Below, one piece after another: positions 25,651 through 35,559 of a stretch of DNA of 64,000 bases; the stretch's first letter is position 1, and each line of letters opens with the position of its first letter. Origin of the DNA: Roseomonas xinghualingensis (GTDB lineage Bacteria; Pseudomonadota; Alphaproteobacteria; Acetobacterales; Acetobacteraceae); assembly GCF_025791835.1 (NCBI RefSeq), contig NZ_JAOXLP010000021.1, positions 1 to 64,000 on the forward strand, read 5' to 3'. The translations under genes were made by a program, and so were the position numbers. A model generated the notes under the pieces. That model was given only the letters and a program-made list of their open reading frames with translations, made no database searches and was not told the origin of the DNA.

Positions 25651-26688
25651 TCAAAGGCTGTGCTCCCAATGGTCGCGCTGAGGGCACATGTGTCCGCAGT
25701 TACCCCCCTGAACAGTCGGCGAGCCTGACTTGCTCGGCTCGGCCTCGATTTCTCCAATCGTCTTGAGGGCCTGCTTGAGCTGCAGGAGCTTCAGGTCGCG
25801 CTCCCGCATCAGGTCGGCTGGGCTACGCCCGCCATAGTCGTAGAAGCCGCGCCCCGCCATGACGCCGGTGTGACCATCTGCGACCAGCGCATCCAGGCGG
25901 TCACTGCGCCCGCGCACGGGCGGTGGAGTGTAGCTGCGGTTGGTTTGAGCATGCTGGGACATGGCAAGGCCGGTAAAGTCAGCCTTCATGAGGTGCCCAA
26001 GGAGGGGCATCCTCAACGCCAGTCCATACTTCACGGATGCGTCGATTTCGGCGGCATCGGCGACACCGTCATCCAGCAGGCGATAAACCTCCAGGCTGAT
26101 GGCGGCCTGGATGCGGTTCGCGATGAAGCCAGGCACGAATTTCTTCAAAACGACCGGCTTCTTGTCCATTCCTGCATAGAGGTCGCGAAGGGCATGGACG
26201 ACACCAGGGTCGGTCTCAGGGCCGGGGGCTATGTCCACAAGATCGACCAGGTAGGGCGGAGTGTACCAATGCGCGATGGCAGCCCGCTTCTGGCGGCGCG
26301 CCGGGATCAGAGGGAAAACATCAAGATAGGAGGTATTGCTGGCGATGATCGCCTGGTCGGAAGCCGCCTGATCGATTGCCGCGAACACCTGCCGCTTGAT
26401 CTCGGGATCTTCGAATACGGCTTCCACGATCAGGTCAGCGTCCGCCACTGCTTCCGCGAGATCCGGTACGATATGAACCACCCCGGCAAGCCAGGCATCG
26501 TCCTTGTCGGGCCCAGCGGCACCAGCCTCTCGGAGGGTTCGCAGCGCAGTCTGCATGAGCCCTGGGGCACGCTTGAGGGCTTCGGTTGAAACGTCCTGCA
26601 ACCGGATGTCGGCACAACCGCCCAGGGCATGAACCAGGGCAAGGGCATGCCCCATCGTGCCGGCCCCAATGATCGCAATCTTCTTCAT
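25651..26688 (-). CDS. 3-hydroxyacyl-CoA dehydrogenase family protein
   Basis: A 345-residue NAD-dependent dehydrogenase. The N-terminus MKKIAIIGAGTMGHALALVH is the NAD-binding segment, IVEAVFEDPEIKRQVFAAID and IIASNTSYLDVFPL are the family central blocks with the catalytic serine, and AIAHWYTPPYLVDLVDIAPG carries the catalytic histidine. The C-terminal helical domain contains FIANRIQAAISLEVYRLLD. The last 20 or so residues after IGEIEAEPSKSG do not look like the family and may come from inserted DNA. It probably oxidises a 3-hydroxy-acid or CoA ester. It follows the acetoacetate decarboxylase-like gene (35-base gap) in one operon. Confidence 0.9.
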   Translation of the reverse strand: MKKIAIIGAGTMGHALALVHALGGCADIRLQDVSTEALKRAPGLMQTALRTLREAGAAGPDKDDAWLAGVVHIVPDLAEAVADADLIVEAVFEDPEIKRQVFAAIDQAASDQAIIASNTSYLDVFPLIPARRQKRAAIAHWYTPPYLVDLVDIAPGPETDPGVVHALRDLYAGMDKKPVVLKKFVPGFIANRIQAAISLEVYRLLDDGVADAAEIDASVKYGLALRMPLLGHLMKADFTGLAMSQHAQTNRSYTPPPVRGRSDRLDALVADGHTGVMAGRGFYDYGGRSPADLMRERDLKLLQLKQALKTIGEIEAEPSKSGSPTVQGGNCGHMCPQRDHWEHSL

Positions 26689-26723
26689 ACCATGAGGATC
26701 CTTCAGTTTCTCGGTGAACCGGC

Positions 26724-27536
26724 TCAGGAGAGACGCCGCAGGTCCGAAAGGTCTTTGCCGCCCCGGGCGAAGACCAGGCTGGCGCCCCGAGGTTCCAGGA
26801 TAGGCAGGGCCTCGAGCGAGGAGACGATGTGGTGAAGCGTTGGCAGATCCTCCCAACGCCCGGCATGAAAGGTCACGCTCCCCTGCCCGCTGAGCCGACG
26901 CTCCACGGTCAGATTGGGATTGTGAGCCGGAACGACGGTGGCATAGGCGGCATCAGCGACACCGGGTTCATTGGAGGGCACATACTTGTAGTGAAAGAGG
27001 TCCTGAGCCGCCGGCGGCGGACGGGTGTCATCGGTGAGATCGTGGAGTTCAACCTCGGCGAAGGTGAAGCCAAGCCAGTTTGCGGTGTAGTGCCATGATC
27101 CGCCGGAGACGCGTGGTTCCGGGATGTCACACCAGAGCTTTGCGAAGCCGAGCTCTTCTCGACCGCTGATGATAGGGTCTGCGAGGTTTTCCCAAAGGAC
27201 GGTGAGAAACTGTCCCCTCCCCTCATCATGCTGGCCGCGATAGCGAACAGGGAGGCGGATACCGAACATGGCATAGCCACGCCCAGCCAGCCAATCGATC
27301 TCCGTCATGTGGTGCATCTCGACCGTGACCACTGGCTCACCGTCCAGGGTGAAGCCTGGGGGCAGCAGCCGCGCCGCGGCCTCCTCATCCGTCAGATAAC
27401 GGACGGATGCAATTCGGCGTTTCGGAGACTGAGTCAGGTCGCTTGGCTTTCCGGACGGAATCTGCCTGGGCCCCGGGAAAGGCCCGAAGCCGACCGGCAT
27501 GCGGTAGCGGCCGGCACCCAGGTGCGGGTCATCCAT
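26724..27536 (-). CDS. Acetoacetate decarboxylase family protein
   Basis: A 270-residue protein with the ADC fold. The segment ISGREELGFAKLWCDI corresponds to the region of the Schiff-base lysine in acetoacetate decarboxylases, and MHHMTEIDWLAGRGY and WENLADPI are other family-like blocks. True ADC decarboxylates acetoacetate to acetone, but many paralogues act on other keto acids or as aldolase-dehydratases. The neighbour, a 3-hydroxyacyl-CoA dehydrogenase family enzyme, could supply a beta-keto acid (inference). It is divergent from a TetR regulator gene. Confidence 0.85.
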   Translation of the reverse strand: MDDPHLGAGRYRMPVGFGPFPGPRQIPSGKPSDLTQSPKRRIASVRYLTDEEAAARLLPPGFTLDGEPVVTVEMHHMTEIDWLAGRGYAMFGIRLPVRYRGQHDEGRGQFLTVLWENLADPIISGREELGFAKLWCDIPEPRVSGGSWHYTANWLGFTFAEVELHDLTDDTRPPPAAQDLFHYKYVPSNEPGVADAAYATVVPAHNPNLTVERRLSGQGSVTFHAGRWEDLPTLHHIVSSLEALPILEPRGASLVFARGGKDLSDLRRLS

Positions 27537-27673
27537 GCTGTCATCCTCCGTGGCTCACAGAATTAAAACATACGTTCGATTGACTGGCGCCGGCAAGGCA
27601 CCTACCTTCCGGCGGCAGTGGAGCACGCCAGCAAGCGGAGCCTTGCGACAGTCATGGCACAGGCATCAGTTCT

Positions 27674-28396
27674 TTGACTGCCGATGAGGTAGCCCAGGAG
27701 ATCTCCGGGACGCAGCTGCGTATCCTCGACACGGCAGAGCGCCTGTTCGCGGACCACGGGTACAACGGTGTCTCGCTTCGCCAACTGACCCAGGAAGCCG
27801 AGGTCAATCTGGCAGCCGTGAACTATTACTTCGGGTCAAAGGAGGGCCTGCTGCGTGCCGTCTACAGCCGCCGAGCAGGACCTCTAAATTCCGAGCGCCA
27901 TCATCTTCTGGATGGCTGCGAGATCGCGATGCAACGCGGCGAGGTCAACGTCGAAGCGATCCTTGAAGCCTATATCGGCCCCATGGTTCGGCTCAGTCGT
28001 GCATCGGAAGGCGGTCGCTTGTTCACCAAGCTTGTCTCGATTGACTCAGTCGATCCGACGACCGCTGTCCGAAGCATCGGCAAGGCCTTGTACGACGACG
28101 TCGGAAGGCGCTGGGCCAGCCTTCTCGCCCGGGCTTGCCCATGGCTCTCCCCGGAGGACCTGTTCTGGCGCATGACCGCGGCTTTCGGCGCCATGTTCTA
28201 TGCGAGCGCGAATAACGGGCGAGTGGAACGTGTGGTGCCTACGCACCCATCCAGCACCGCGGCTCCGGACGCGCTTGAGCACCTTATCCCCTTCCTGGCC
28301 GCCGGCTTTCTCGCACCGCCGGCGCCATCGACCAAGAAGGGCAAACTCATAAAGAAGGAGAGGAAGAGTGGAACGCCAGCAAGGAACTCCGCGTAG
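27674..28396 (+). CDS. TetR/AcrR family transcriptional regulator
   Basis: A 240-residue regulator. The HTH is LRILDTAERLFADHGYNG followed by VSLRQLTQEAEVNLAAVNYYFGSKEGLL; the C-terminal domain resembles the TetR_C group with 'YIGPMVRLSR'. The only in-frame start near the HTH is TTG 27674; the nearby ATG at 27654 runs into a stop. The divergent gap to the decarboxylase-like gene contains ACATACGTTCGAT (27568-27580), a possible half-operator. The 3' end overlaps the start of the following Bug receptor by 29 bases, so the two are co-transcribed. Confidence 0.87.
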   Translation: MTADEVAQEISGTQLRILDTAERLFADHGYNGVSLRQLTQEAEVNLAAVNYYFGSKEGLLRAVYSRRAGPLNSERHHLLDGCEIAMQRGEVNVEAILEAYIGPMVRLSRASEGGRLFTKLVSIDSVDPTTAVRSIGKALYDDVGRRWASLLARACPWLSPEDLFWRMTAAFGAMFYASANNGRVERVVPTHPSSTAAPDALEHLIPFLAAGFLAPPAPSTKKGKLIKKERKSGTPARNSA

Positions 28397-29357
28397 AACG
28401 CTGTTGGCCACCATGGCGGCCAGCCTTACAATGCCTCAGATCGCGAGAGCTCAGGGGAACAATGCAAAGTTCCCCAACCAGCCGATCCGTCTGATCGTCC
28501 CGTATACCGCGGGCGGCGTGACGGATGTCACGGCACGAGTCATGGCCCAGATCGCAACTCGCCATCTTGGCCAGACAGTGGTCGTCGATAACAAGCCAGG
28601 CGCCTCAGGAACGCTTGGTGCCGTGGCTCTGGCCGCTGGTACCGCGCCGGACGGCTACACAGTTACATTGGCACCGATGCCGGTCTTCCGTCAGCCCTAT
28701 CTGACCAAGGTAAGCTACCATCCAGTGGATAGCTTCACCTACATCGTCGGACTGACCGGCTATCTTTACGGCGTTGTGGTGCGCAAGGATTCCCCCTGGA
28801 GGACCTGGGACGACTTCGTTTCTGAATCCAAACGCAGGCCGGGTGAGCTGACCTATGCCACAACCGGCATCGGCAGCACCCAGCACATCACCATGGAGCA
28901 GGTGGCGGAGAAGGCGGGCACTGAGTTCCTGCACGTGCCTTACAAAGGATCCTCGGAGACCCTGACGGCGCTGCTCGGTGGCCAGGTGGACGCTGTGGCC
29001 GATGCTTCGACGTGGAGACCGCTCGTGGAAGATGGCCAGGTGCGCCTGCTGGTCACCTGGGGAGCCGAGAGGTCGCCGCAGTACCCGGCCATTCCCACAC
29101 TGCGTGAGGTGGGTGTCGATCTGAGCGCAACCTCGCCCTATGGGATGATCGGTCCGCGCGGGATGAACCCAGAGGTCGTGCGCGTGTTGCACGACGCCTT
29201 CCACAAGGCACTCCTTGACCCGGAGCACCTAGCCGCGATGGAGCGCTTCGGACAGGTGCCGAATTATATGAGCAGCAGCGACTATTCTGCCTGGGCCAAG
29301 GCTACCTTCGCAGAAGAGGGAGTTCTGCTGGAGAAGCTGGGACTAAGGACTCAATAA
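28368..29357 (+). CDS. Tripartite tricarboxylate transporter substrate-binding protein (Bug/TctC)
   Basis: A 329-residue periplasmic receptor. A signal peptide (LLATMAASLTMPQIARAQG) precedes FPNQPIRLIVPYTAGGVTDVTARVMAQ, the Bug signature, and VVDNKPGASGTLGAVALA. The GTG start at 28368 has AAGGAGAGG nine bases upstream and lies inside the end of the TetR gene. The family binds carboxylates such as citrate, glutarate or nicotinate. No TctA/TctB membrane genes are in the window; orphan Bug receptors are common in Roseomonas- and Bordetella-like genomes. Confidence 0.93.
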   Translation: MERQQGTPRRTLLATMAASLTMPQIARAQGNNAKFPNQPIRLIVPYTAGGVTDVTARVMAQIATRHLGQTVVVDNKPGASGTLGAVALAAGTAPDGYTVTLAPMPVFRQPYLTKVSYHPVDSFTYIVGLTGYLYGVVVRKDSPWRTWDDFVSESKRRPGELTYATTGIGSTQHITMEQVAEKAGTEFLHVPYKGSSETLTALLGGQVDAVADASTWRPLVEDGQVRLLVTWGAERSPQYPAIPTLREVGVDLSATSPYGMIGPRGMNPEVVRVLHDAFHKALLDPEHLAAMERFGQVPNYMSSSDYSAWAKATFAEEGVLLEKLGLRTQ

Positions 29358-29670
29358 GGCAGAAAGCGCCTTCAAGAAAATGGAGGCTGCCGACCATGTC
29401 ATGGCGGCACCTCCGACCTGATACGGCGGGCTTGGTCAGCCGTCATGATTTGCCGCTCAGCAAGCCTTCGCCGCCAACACCAAGCGATGCCAGAAACATT
29501 GATCCCGGCGGTATCACGCCGGAGACCATGGCACCCGTCGTCAAGAGCTGGCGCTGCCAGCTTCAGCCTGGGTTTGGTGCTATTCAAGGCGGACATGGGC
29601 AGTGTCGCCCTACGTGTCCGTCGCTTCGCCGAGGCTTGGCGGGCGCTGCGGCTGGGCTGAGCCGCCAGGC
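29358..29670. other. Intergenic stretch between Bug receptor and ABC-F genes
   Basis: Convergent stop codons flank this 313-base gap. Reading frames here do not resemble known proteins. Nothing else was seen apart from GC-rich short repeats near 29640-29670 that could act in termination. Confidence 0.35.
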
Positions 29671-31293
29671 TTAGCCGTGCAGGCCGGGTGCCTCCTGCCC
29701 AGTGCGGGCCACGTACTCGGTGTAGCCACCGCCATACTGGTGGATACCCTCCGGCGTCAGCTCCAGCACACGGTTGGACAGGGCGGCTAGGAAGTGCCGG
29801 TCGTGCGAGACAAACAGCATGGTGCCCTCGTATTCCGACAGGGCCGCGATCAGCATCTCCTTGGTCGCCATATCCAGGTGGTTGGTCGGCTCGTCCAGCA
29901 CCAGTAAGTTCGGCGGGTCATAGAGCATGCGCGCCATCACCAGCCGCGCCTTCTCCCCACCAGAGAGCACGCGGCACTTCTTCTCCACCTCGTCGCCTGA
30001 GAAACCGAAGCAGCCGGCCAGGGCCCGCAGCGAGCCCTGCGCCGCCTGAGGGAAAGCATCCTCCAGCGACTGGAACACGGTGCGCTCGCCGTCCAGCAGC
30101 TCCATGGCATGCTGAGCGAAGTATCCCATTTTCACGCTGCCGCCGAGCGATACCGTGCCTTGGTCTGGCGCGGTTGACCCCGCCACCAGCTTCAGCAGCG
30201 TGGACTTTCCGGCGCCGTTGGTGCCCAGCACGCAGCAGCGTTCCTTGCGACGCACCAGGAAGTCCAGCCCCTCATAGATCACCTTGCTGCCGTAGCGCTT
30301 GTGCACACCTTTCAGGTTCACCACGTCGTCACCCGAGCGTGGCGCCTGCCCGAACTCGAAGACCACGGTCTGGCGGCGCTTTGGCGGCTCGACGCGCTCG
30401 ATCTTGTCCAGCTTCTTCACGCGGCTCTGCACCTGCGCGGCGTGGGAGGCGCGCGCCTTGAAGCGCTCGATGAACTTGATTTCCTTGGCCAGCATCGCCT
30501 GCTGGCGCTCGAACTGTGCCTGCTGCTGCCGCTCATTCATGGCACGCTGCTGCTCGTAGAACTCGTAGTCCCCGGAATAGGAGTTCAGCGCGCCGCCGTC
30601 GATTTCCACCACCTTGTTGATGATGCGATTCATGAACTCGCGGTCGTGCGAGGTCATCAGCAGCGCGCCGTCATAACCCTTCAGGAACTGTTCCAGCCAG
30701 ATCAGGCTCTCCAGGTCCAGGTGGTTGCTGGGCTCGTCCAGCAGCATCACGTCCGGGCGCATCAGCAGGATGCGCGCCAGCGCCACGCGCATCTTCCAGC
30801 CGCCGGACAACTTGCCGACGTCGCCCTCCATCATCTCCTGGCTGAAGCCGAGGCCCGCCAGCACCTCCCGCGCGCGGCCTTCCAGCGCGTAGCCGCCCAG
30901 CTCCTCGAAGCGGGCCTGCACCTCGCCGAAGCGCTCGACGAGAGCGTCGAGGTCATCAGCCTGCTCCGGGTCCGCCATGGCGGTTTCCAGTGTTGCCAGC
31001 TCGGCCGCCACGGTGCTGACGTCGCCGGCCCCATCCATCACCTCCGCCACTGGGGTGCGGCCGGACATTTCCCCCACATCCTGGCTGAAGAAGCCAATGC
31101 TGACGCCGCGGTCCACCAGCACCTGGCCCTCATCCGGCAGCTCCTGCCCCGTGATCATGCGGAACAGGGTGGTCTTGCCCGCACCGTTAGGGCCAACCAG
31201 ACCGGTCTTCTCGCCGCGCTGGAGCGCCGCGGAAGCATCGATGAAGAGAAGCTGCTGGCCGTTCTGCTTGCTGATGGAGTCGAGACGAATCAT
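29671..31293 (-). CDS. ABC-F family ATPase (ribosome-associated type)
   Basis: A 540-residue soluble protein with two ABC domains and no membrane segment. Walker A motifs are GPNGAGKTT and GTNGAGKST; signatures are LSGGWKMRVALARILL and LSGGEKARLVMARML, and the Walker B motifs are followed by DEPSNHLD and DEPTNHLD. The linker contains a charged helical pair (AMNERQQQAQFERQQAMLAK) typical of ABC-F proteins that enter the ribosomal E site. The length and MIRLDSISKQNG start fit the YbiT-like branch. ATG 31293 is the conserved start. Its cellular role is translation or stress-related; resistance is not implied. Confidence 0.93.
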   Translation of the reverse strand: MIRLDSISKQNGQQLLFIDASAALQRGEKTGLVGPNGAGKTTLFRMITGQELPDEGQVLVDRGVSIGFFSQDVGEMSGRTPVAEVMDGAGDVSTVAAELATLETAMADPEQADDLDALVERFGEVQARFEELGGYALEGRAREVLAGLGFSQEMMEGDVGKLSGGWKMRVALARILLMRPDVMLLDEPSNHLDLESLIWLEQFLKGYDGALLMTSHDREFMNRIINKVVEIDGGALNSYSGDYEFYEQQRAMNERQQQAQFERQQAMLAKEIKFIERFKARASHAAQVQSRVKKLDKIERVEPPKRRQTVVFEFGQAPRSGDDVVNLKGVHKRYGSKVIYEGLDFLVRRKERCCVLGTNGAGKSTLLKLVAGSTAPDQGTVSLGGSVKMGYFAQHAMELLDGERTVFQSLEDAFPQAAQGSLRALAGCFGFSGDEVEKKCRVLSGGEKARLVMARMLYDPPNLLVLDEPTNHLDMATKEMLIAALSEYEGTMLFVSHDRHFLAALSNRVLELTPEGIHQYGGGYTEYVARTGQEAPGLHG

Positions 31294-31634
31294 GGATACT
31301 CTGTGCCTGGGATCGGCGCGCCACGTCGGCACCGGAAGGAGCCGTCCGAGAACACATCCGATGACCAACCGTCAACCGCCACCAGGACGGCGGGGAGAGA
31401 AGCCTCCTTCGCCCCCACGCCGCCAGCCAGCAGTTACCATCGGTGACACGGCCGCCATCTGCCATGAATTCGGCGGATTCCGTTAAGGCCGTCACGCCTG
31501 TCAGCGGTTCACCGATCAAAGGTAGCCACTCCGGATAGGAACCGCCGCCATCAACGCCTGAGGCGGTCAGTGTTCGCCGTTGTGGGCAGCGACAAGCACC
31601 AGCTGCATGACGACTTGGACGCTATCGGATGCGG
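31294..31634. other. Intergenic stretch upstream of the ABC-F gene
   Basis: A 341-base gap between two minus-strand genes. No ORF or relic was recognised. It should hold the ABC-F promoter. Confidence 0.35.
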
Positions 31635-33002
31635 CTAGCGGCCGGGTGTGTCCTTGACCAGCCGCACAAAGGTTCCGATCAGCCTCGGCATCTCCACGGC
31701 CTTCACGGGCATCCGCTCTGCGGGCAGGTCCAGCCTGTCGAGGAAGCGACCACCCTCGGTGTAGAACGACAGCTCCAGCCCTTCGCCGACGATCTCCAGG
31801 CGGCAGACAACCTCATCTTCCCCAGCCTCGTGCCTAGCCTTGGTGACGAGTTCCACGATCTCCTCGATGCCGCGGGTCTGTGCCCCAGCCTCGTCGAGGA
31901 AGTCCGCAATCTCGGCCACCACTTCGGACGGCGGAACCAGCGCGAGCGGCACGCAGCCCCCGCTCGCCTCGAAGATCGACCCACGCCACCTGTCGAAAAG
32001 GGCAGTCGTGCGGGCCTCTTCCGGCGTCTCACCAGCGTCGTCGTCGTGCGTGTCGAGCGGAAGACCGCCCTCTGCGGCGATATCGTCCCAGATCGGGATG
32101 TCCCAGTCGATCTGCAGGCCGACCAGCACGCCGAAGCCACCCCTCGCCAGCTCGTCCATATCGCCCGGCGGCAGGTCGTGGGGCTGGGTTCCGGCGCCCA
32201 TGTCCAGGAGGACGCGCCGGAGGGCGCCAGGTGAGAGGCCCGCGATGGTCTCCGGTAGAAACCAGAGCGGTAGGAAGCGGACCTCAAGCGCGTCTCCCAG
32301 CGCCCCGGACGCGACCAGCCCCTCGCCGATGGACGCTGCATCCAGCGGCTTGCCCTGGAGAAGGGCCACTGGAAGGGCGACCAACTCGGCCCATCCCGAA
32401 GGCCCGATCGGACCGACCTCGGCCGCCGACAACAGCGCCCCTGCGAGCTCGTCGGCGTTCTGATCTCCGTGACGCTCGGCCGCCTTCCGGATGGCGAGGT
32501 TCAGAACGTCGTCCCGTCCTACCGACAGGAGATCCTGAGTCAGGGAATCAATTTCGTCGGCGTCCCCGGAGACGAAGGCGGCAAGCAGTTGGTCCGCAAT
32601 GGGTCCGGGTTGTTTGCCAAAGCGAGGCTTTGAGGGCGGCGAAACGGCTTGCTCAAGACCGAGCAGCCTGAGGGCGGCGTCACCCCTGAGTAGGCGGCGG
32701 CGGTCGATCCAGCCACGGCGGTTCTCCGGCGTATCCTCCCGCCCCTGCATCCAGCGCCGGAAGGCCGCCCTGTCCGCCCGCTGCACGAGAACTTCGACCC
32801 CCTGCTCGATCATCTCGGCAGCCACGGCCGTGTTCACCGCCTGTACCGTCTCAAGGTCGGTCTCGCCGGGCCGCAGCGTATCGAGTGCCTCAAGGTCGGC
32901 GTAATGCGTGAGGAGCACGGACTCGAGCTCCCCTGTGACCTCCCGCGCCAGCGCGGCAGCCGCTTCGACGATCTCGTCCCTCTGGTCTCTATCATGCGGC
33001 AT
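31635..33002 (-). CDS. Conserved-looking hypothetical protein, 455 residues
   Basis: I do not recognise this protein. It is acidic and mostly helical with no signal peptide or membrane segment. The N-terminus (MPHDRDQRDEIVEAAAALAR) and residues 1-200 look like helical repeats (GDADEIDSLTQDLLSVGRDD is an example); the middle is LPLWFLPETIAGLSPGALRR; the C-terminal 70 residues read as a small alpha/beta unit. Codon use is normal for the window, so it is very likely expressed. It starts 21 codons inside a longer frame because the ATG at 33002 directly precedes the acidic head. It is 179 bases downstream of rpoD in the same direction. Confidence 0.75.
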   Translation of the reverse strand: MPHDRDQRDEIVEAAAALAREVTGELESVLLTHYADLEALDTLRPGETDLETVQAVNTAVAAEMIEQGVEVLVQRADRAAFRRWMQGREDTPENRRGWIDRRRLLRGDAALRLLGLEQAVSPPSKPRFGKQPGPIADQLLAAFVSGDADEIDSLTQDLLSVGRDDVLNLAIRKAAERHGDQNADELAGALLSAAEVGPIGPSGWAELVALPVALLQGKPLDAASIGEGLVASGALGDALEVRFLPLWFLPETIAGLSPGALRRVLLDMGAGTQPHDLPPGDMDELARGGFGVLVGLQIDWDIPIWDDIAAEGGLPLDTHDDDAGETPEEARTTALFDRWRGSIFEASGGCVPLALVPPSEVVAEIADFLDEAGAQTRGIEEIVELVTKARHEAGEDEVVCRLEIVGEGLELSFYTEGGRFLDRLDLPAERMPVKAVEMPRLIGTFVRLVKDTPGR

Positions 33003-33145
33003 GGCGTGTTTCCTGGGTCCGGCCGGGTTATGCCCGCCGATGCCCCCAATCCTCAATCGCGCGGAAGGGCACGCCGCCTGCGAAGCCTTCCGGATGACCC
33101 GGCCGCCATGCCTGCTGCGGTGGCTCCCGGCGGGCTCCGCAAGGT

Positions 33146-33171
33146 GGGGCGGGAGACGCCAGTCCCGCCCC
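33146..33171. terminator. Hairpin downstream of rpoD
   Basis: GGGGCGGGA and TCCCGCCCC pair perfectly around an eight-base loop just after the rpoD stop (33182). It may end the rpoD transcript before the hypothetical gene. There is no T tract. Confidence 0.45.
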
Positions 33172-33181
33172 TCCCCTAGCC

Positions 33182-35104
33182 TCAGGTGCCGTCCAGGAAG
33201 CTGCGGAGCTGCTTGGACCGGGTCGGATGCTGGAGCTTCTTGAGCGCCTTCGCCTCAATCTGGCGGATGCGTTCGCGGGTGACGTTGAACTGCTGTCCGA
33301 CCTCCTCCAGCGTGTGGTCGGAGTTCACGCCGATGCCAAAGCGCATCCGCAGGACGCGCTCCTCGCGGGGGCTCAGCTCGGACAGCGCGCGGGTTGCCGC
33401 GTCGCGCAAGCCCGCATGCACCGCGACATCGAGCGGCATGACGGCGTTGTCGTCCCGGATGAAATCTCCGAGGTGGCTATCCTCCTCGTCACCAATCGGG
33501 GTTTCCAGGCTGATCGGCTCCCTGGCGATCTTCTGCGCCTTGACGACCTTGTCGATGGGCACGCCCAGCTTTGCAGCGAGTTCCGCAGGCGTCGGCTCCC
33601 GGCCGAGTTCGTGCATCATCTGCCGCGACGTGCGATTGAGCTTGTTCACCGTCTCCGTCATGTGGACCGGCACGCGGATCGTGCGGGCCTGGTCGGCGAT
33701 GGCACGGGTGACAGACTGACGGATCCACCAGGTGGCATAGGTCGAGAACTTGAAGCCGCGGCGGTACTCGAACTTATCCACCGCCTTCATCAGCCCGATA
33801 TTGCCCTCCTGAACCAGGTCGAGCAGCTGCAGGCCACGGTTGGTATATTTCTTGGCGATGGAGATCACGAGGCGGAGGTTCGCTTCCGTCATCTCCTTCT
33901 TGGCCCGGTTCATATCGCGCTCGCCCTTCGCGACCACGGCCTGGACGCGGCGGAACTCGTCCACGGGCATACCCGCCTCGGCAGCGAAAGTCAGGATCGC
34001 AGAGCGGGCCTTCTCGGCCTCCTCGGCGTGCCGGGTCGCAAGGGCCATCCACCCCTTCCCCTTGCGATTGGCGAGGCCTGCGATGAACTCGGGGGACGAG
34101 CCCTCAGCGCGGTAGACCGCCAGGAAGTCGTCGCGCTTCACACCTGCGCCCTCAGCGATGCGCAACAGCCGCCCCTCGGCGGCGGTGAGCCGCTTGTTGA
34201 GGTCGCGCATGCGGTCCACGAGTTCGGCAATACGATTCGCGTGCAGGTACAGCTTGCCAACCAGCGACACCAACTCGCCGCGCAGGCGGACATAGTCCGC
34301 CTCGTCCTCGCGCGACAGGGATGCGCCATCGGCGTAAGCCGCCATCCGGCGCGACTGAAGGCCCTTCAACCCGTTGTAGGCCGCCTCAATGGCGGCGAAG
34401 GCGGCAAGCGCCTCGGGCTTGACCTGCTGCTCCAAGACCGAGGGGGAGGTCGTCCCGGACTGGCCCTCCGCCTCGTCCCGCTCCTCGTCCTCACCGCCCT
34501 CGCCGTCGTCCAGCGGTCCCTCTCCGGCACCCGCAGTCGCATCGAGGTCGAGCACGTCGCGCAGGAGCATACGCTCCCCGCGGACGGCCTCCGCCCAGTC
34601 CAGGATGGCATCGAGCACCAGGGGGGCCTCGCACAGCCCCTCGATCATCATGGCCCGCCCGGCCTCGATGCGCTTGGCGATCGCGATCTCGCCCTCGCGG
34701 GTGAGCAGCGTCTTCTCGCCCATGTCGCGCAGGTACATCCGGACGGGGTCGGCGTTGATGCCAGCCTCGGCCCTGATGTTGCCGGTGGCCTCCTCGTCCT
34801 CCTCCGCGGCCGCCCCGGGCTTGCCCGCGACCCCGGCCTCGGCATCCTCAGCCTCGTCGGCATCGTCCTGGTCCGCCACCTCGACGCCGAGGTAGGCCAG
34901 GACACGCAAGGCATCCTCGATACGGTCGGACGAGATCTGCTCGCTGGGCAGTGCTGCCTCGACCTCGGCGTGGGTGACGTGGCCGCGGCTCCGGGCGGTC
35001 GCCGCGAGCTGCCGCAAGGCCTGGCCCTCGGCCTCGGGCAGCGCGGCAAGCAGGGCCTCCTCGCGCTCGTCCAAAACCAATACGTCCGCGTCCGTCGCCG
35101 CCAT
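33182..35104 (-). CDS. rpoD: RNA polymerase primary-type sigma factor RpoD
   Basis: About 640 residues. In order: an acidic N-terminal region 1.1-like part, region 1.2 with [29 protein letters not shown], a long acidic non-conserved insert, then the region 2 core ([42 protein letters not shown] for promoter -10 recognition), [24 protein letters not shown] (2.4/3.0) and region 4 with [26 protein letters not shown]. This is a full group 1 sigma factor. The start is uncertain: ATG 35104 or ATG 35131. The usual neighbour dnaG is absent, so this may be a second RpoD paralogue. Confidence 0.93.
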   Translation of the reverse strand: MAATDADVLVLDEREEALLAALPEAEGQALRQLAATARSRGHVTHAEVEAALPSEQISSDRIEDALRVLAYLGVEVADQDDADEAEDAEAGVAGKPGAAAEEDEEATGNIRAEAGINADPVRMYLRDMGEKTLLTREGEIAIAKRIEAGRAMMIEGLCEAPLVLDAILDWAEAVRGERMLLRDVLDLDATAGAGEGPLDDGEGGEDEERDEAEGQSGTTSPSVLEQQVKPEALAAFAAIEAAYNGLKGLQSRRMAAYADGASLSREDEADYVRLRGELVSLVGKLYLHANRIAELVDRMRDLNKRLTAAEGRLLRIAEGAGVKRDDFLAVYRAEGSSPEFIAGLANRKGKGWMALATRHAEEAEKARSAILTFAAEAGMPVDEFRRVQAVVAKGERDMNRAKKEMTEANLRLVISIAKKYTNRGLQLLDLVQEGNIGLMKAVDKFEYRRGFKFSTYATWWIRQSVTRAIADQARTIRVPVHMTETVNKLNRTSRQMMHELGREPTPAELAAKLGVPIDKVVKAQKIAREPISLETPIGDEEDSHLGDFIRDDNAVMPLDVAVHAGLRDAATRALSELSPREERVLRMRFGIGVNSDHTLEEVGQQFNVTRERIRQIEAKALKKLQHPTRSKQLRSFLDGT

Positions 35105-35559
35105 GCCAAGCCCCGCCGAAAAAGACCCCATCCCTGGACGCCCGGGAAGGGCGCCCCGCGCGGGGGAGGCGCCCATCTGGGGCCTGCGCCCACGGATGCC
35201 TAGGGCTGATCGCAGAACGTTGCCTTCTCCTGCCGCATTGCCGCCCCGCGCGCTTGGCATTTGTAACGGCACCAGCAACGCCGTCGAGGCCCATCGGGCA
35301 GCCCCGCTGCCTTCGGGTGAGCCCAGATGGAAGTGCCGCAGACGAAGGCCATCCCATTCCTGGCGTCACTTTCCGGCACCATCGGGGGCTGCTTACGGCC
35401 ACACCCTGCACCCTCACCTCAGCGATTTCCCTGGCAACGCCCGGGCAAGGTTGAGTGGCGGGACTGACCTTGTGCCGGAAGGGATCCTCTGCGAAAAAGA
35501 TAAGAACTATTCGCATTATCATCCCTCCCGATGATGGGCTGCCCGTAAGGACCGATTCA
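35105..35559. other. Gap between rpoD and the first Liv operon
   Basis: A 455-base divergent intergenic region. Its left part could include extra N-terminal codons of rpoD. The right part is AT-richer near 35490-35520 (AAAGATAAGAACTATTCGC) and is the likely promoter area of the binding-protein gene. No gene was recognised. Confidence 0.4.

Noticed and set aside
33227..35203. A 658-codon open frame on the plus strand opposite rpoD
   Set aside because: Antisense shadow of a conserved sigma factor; no recognisable domain or ribosome-binding site.
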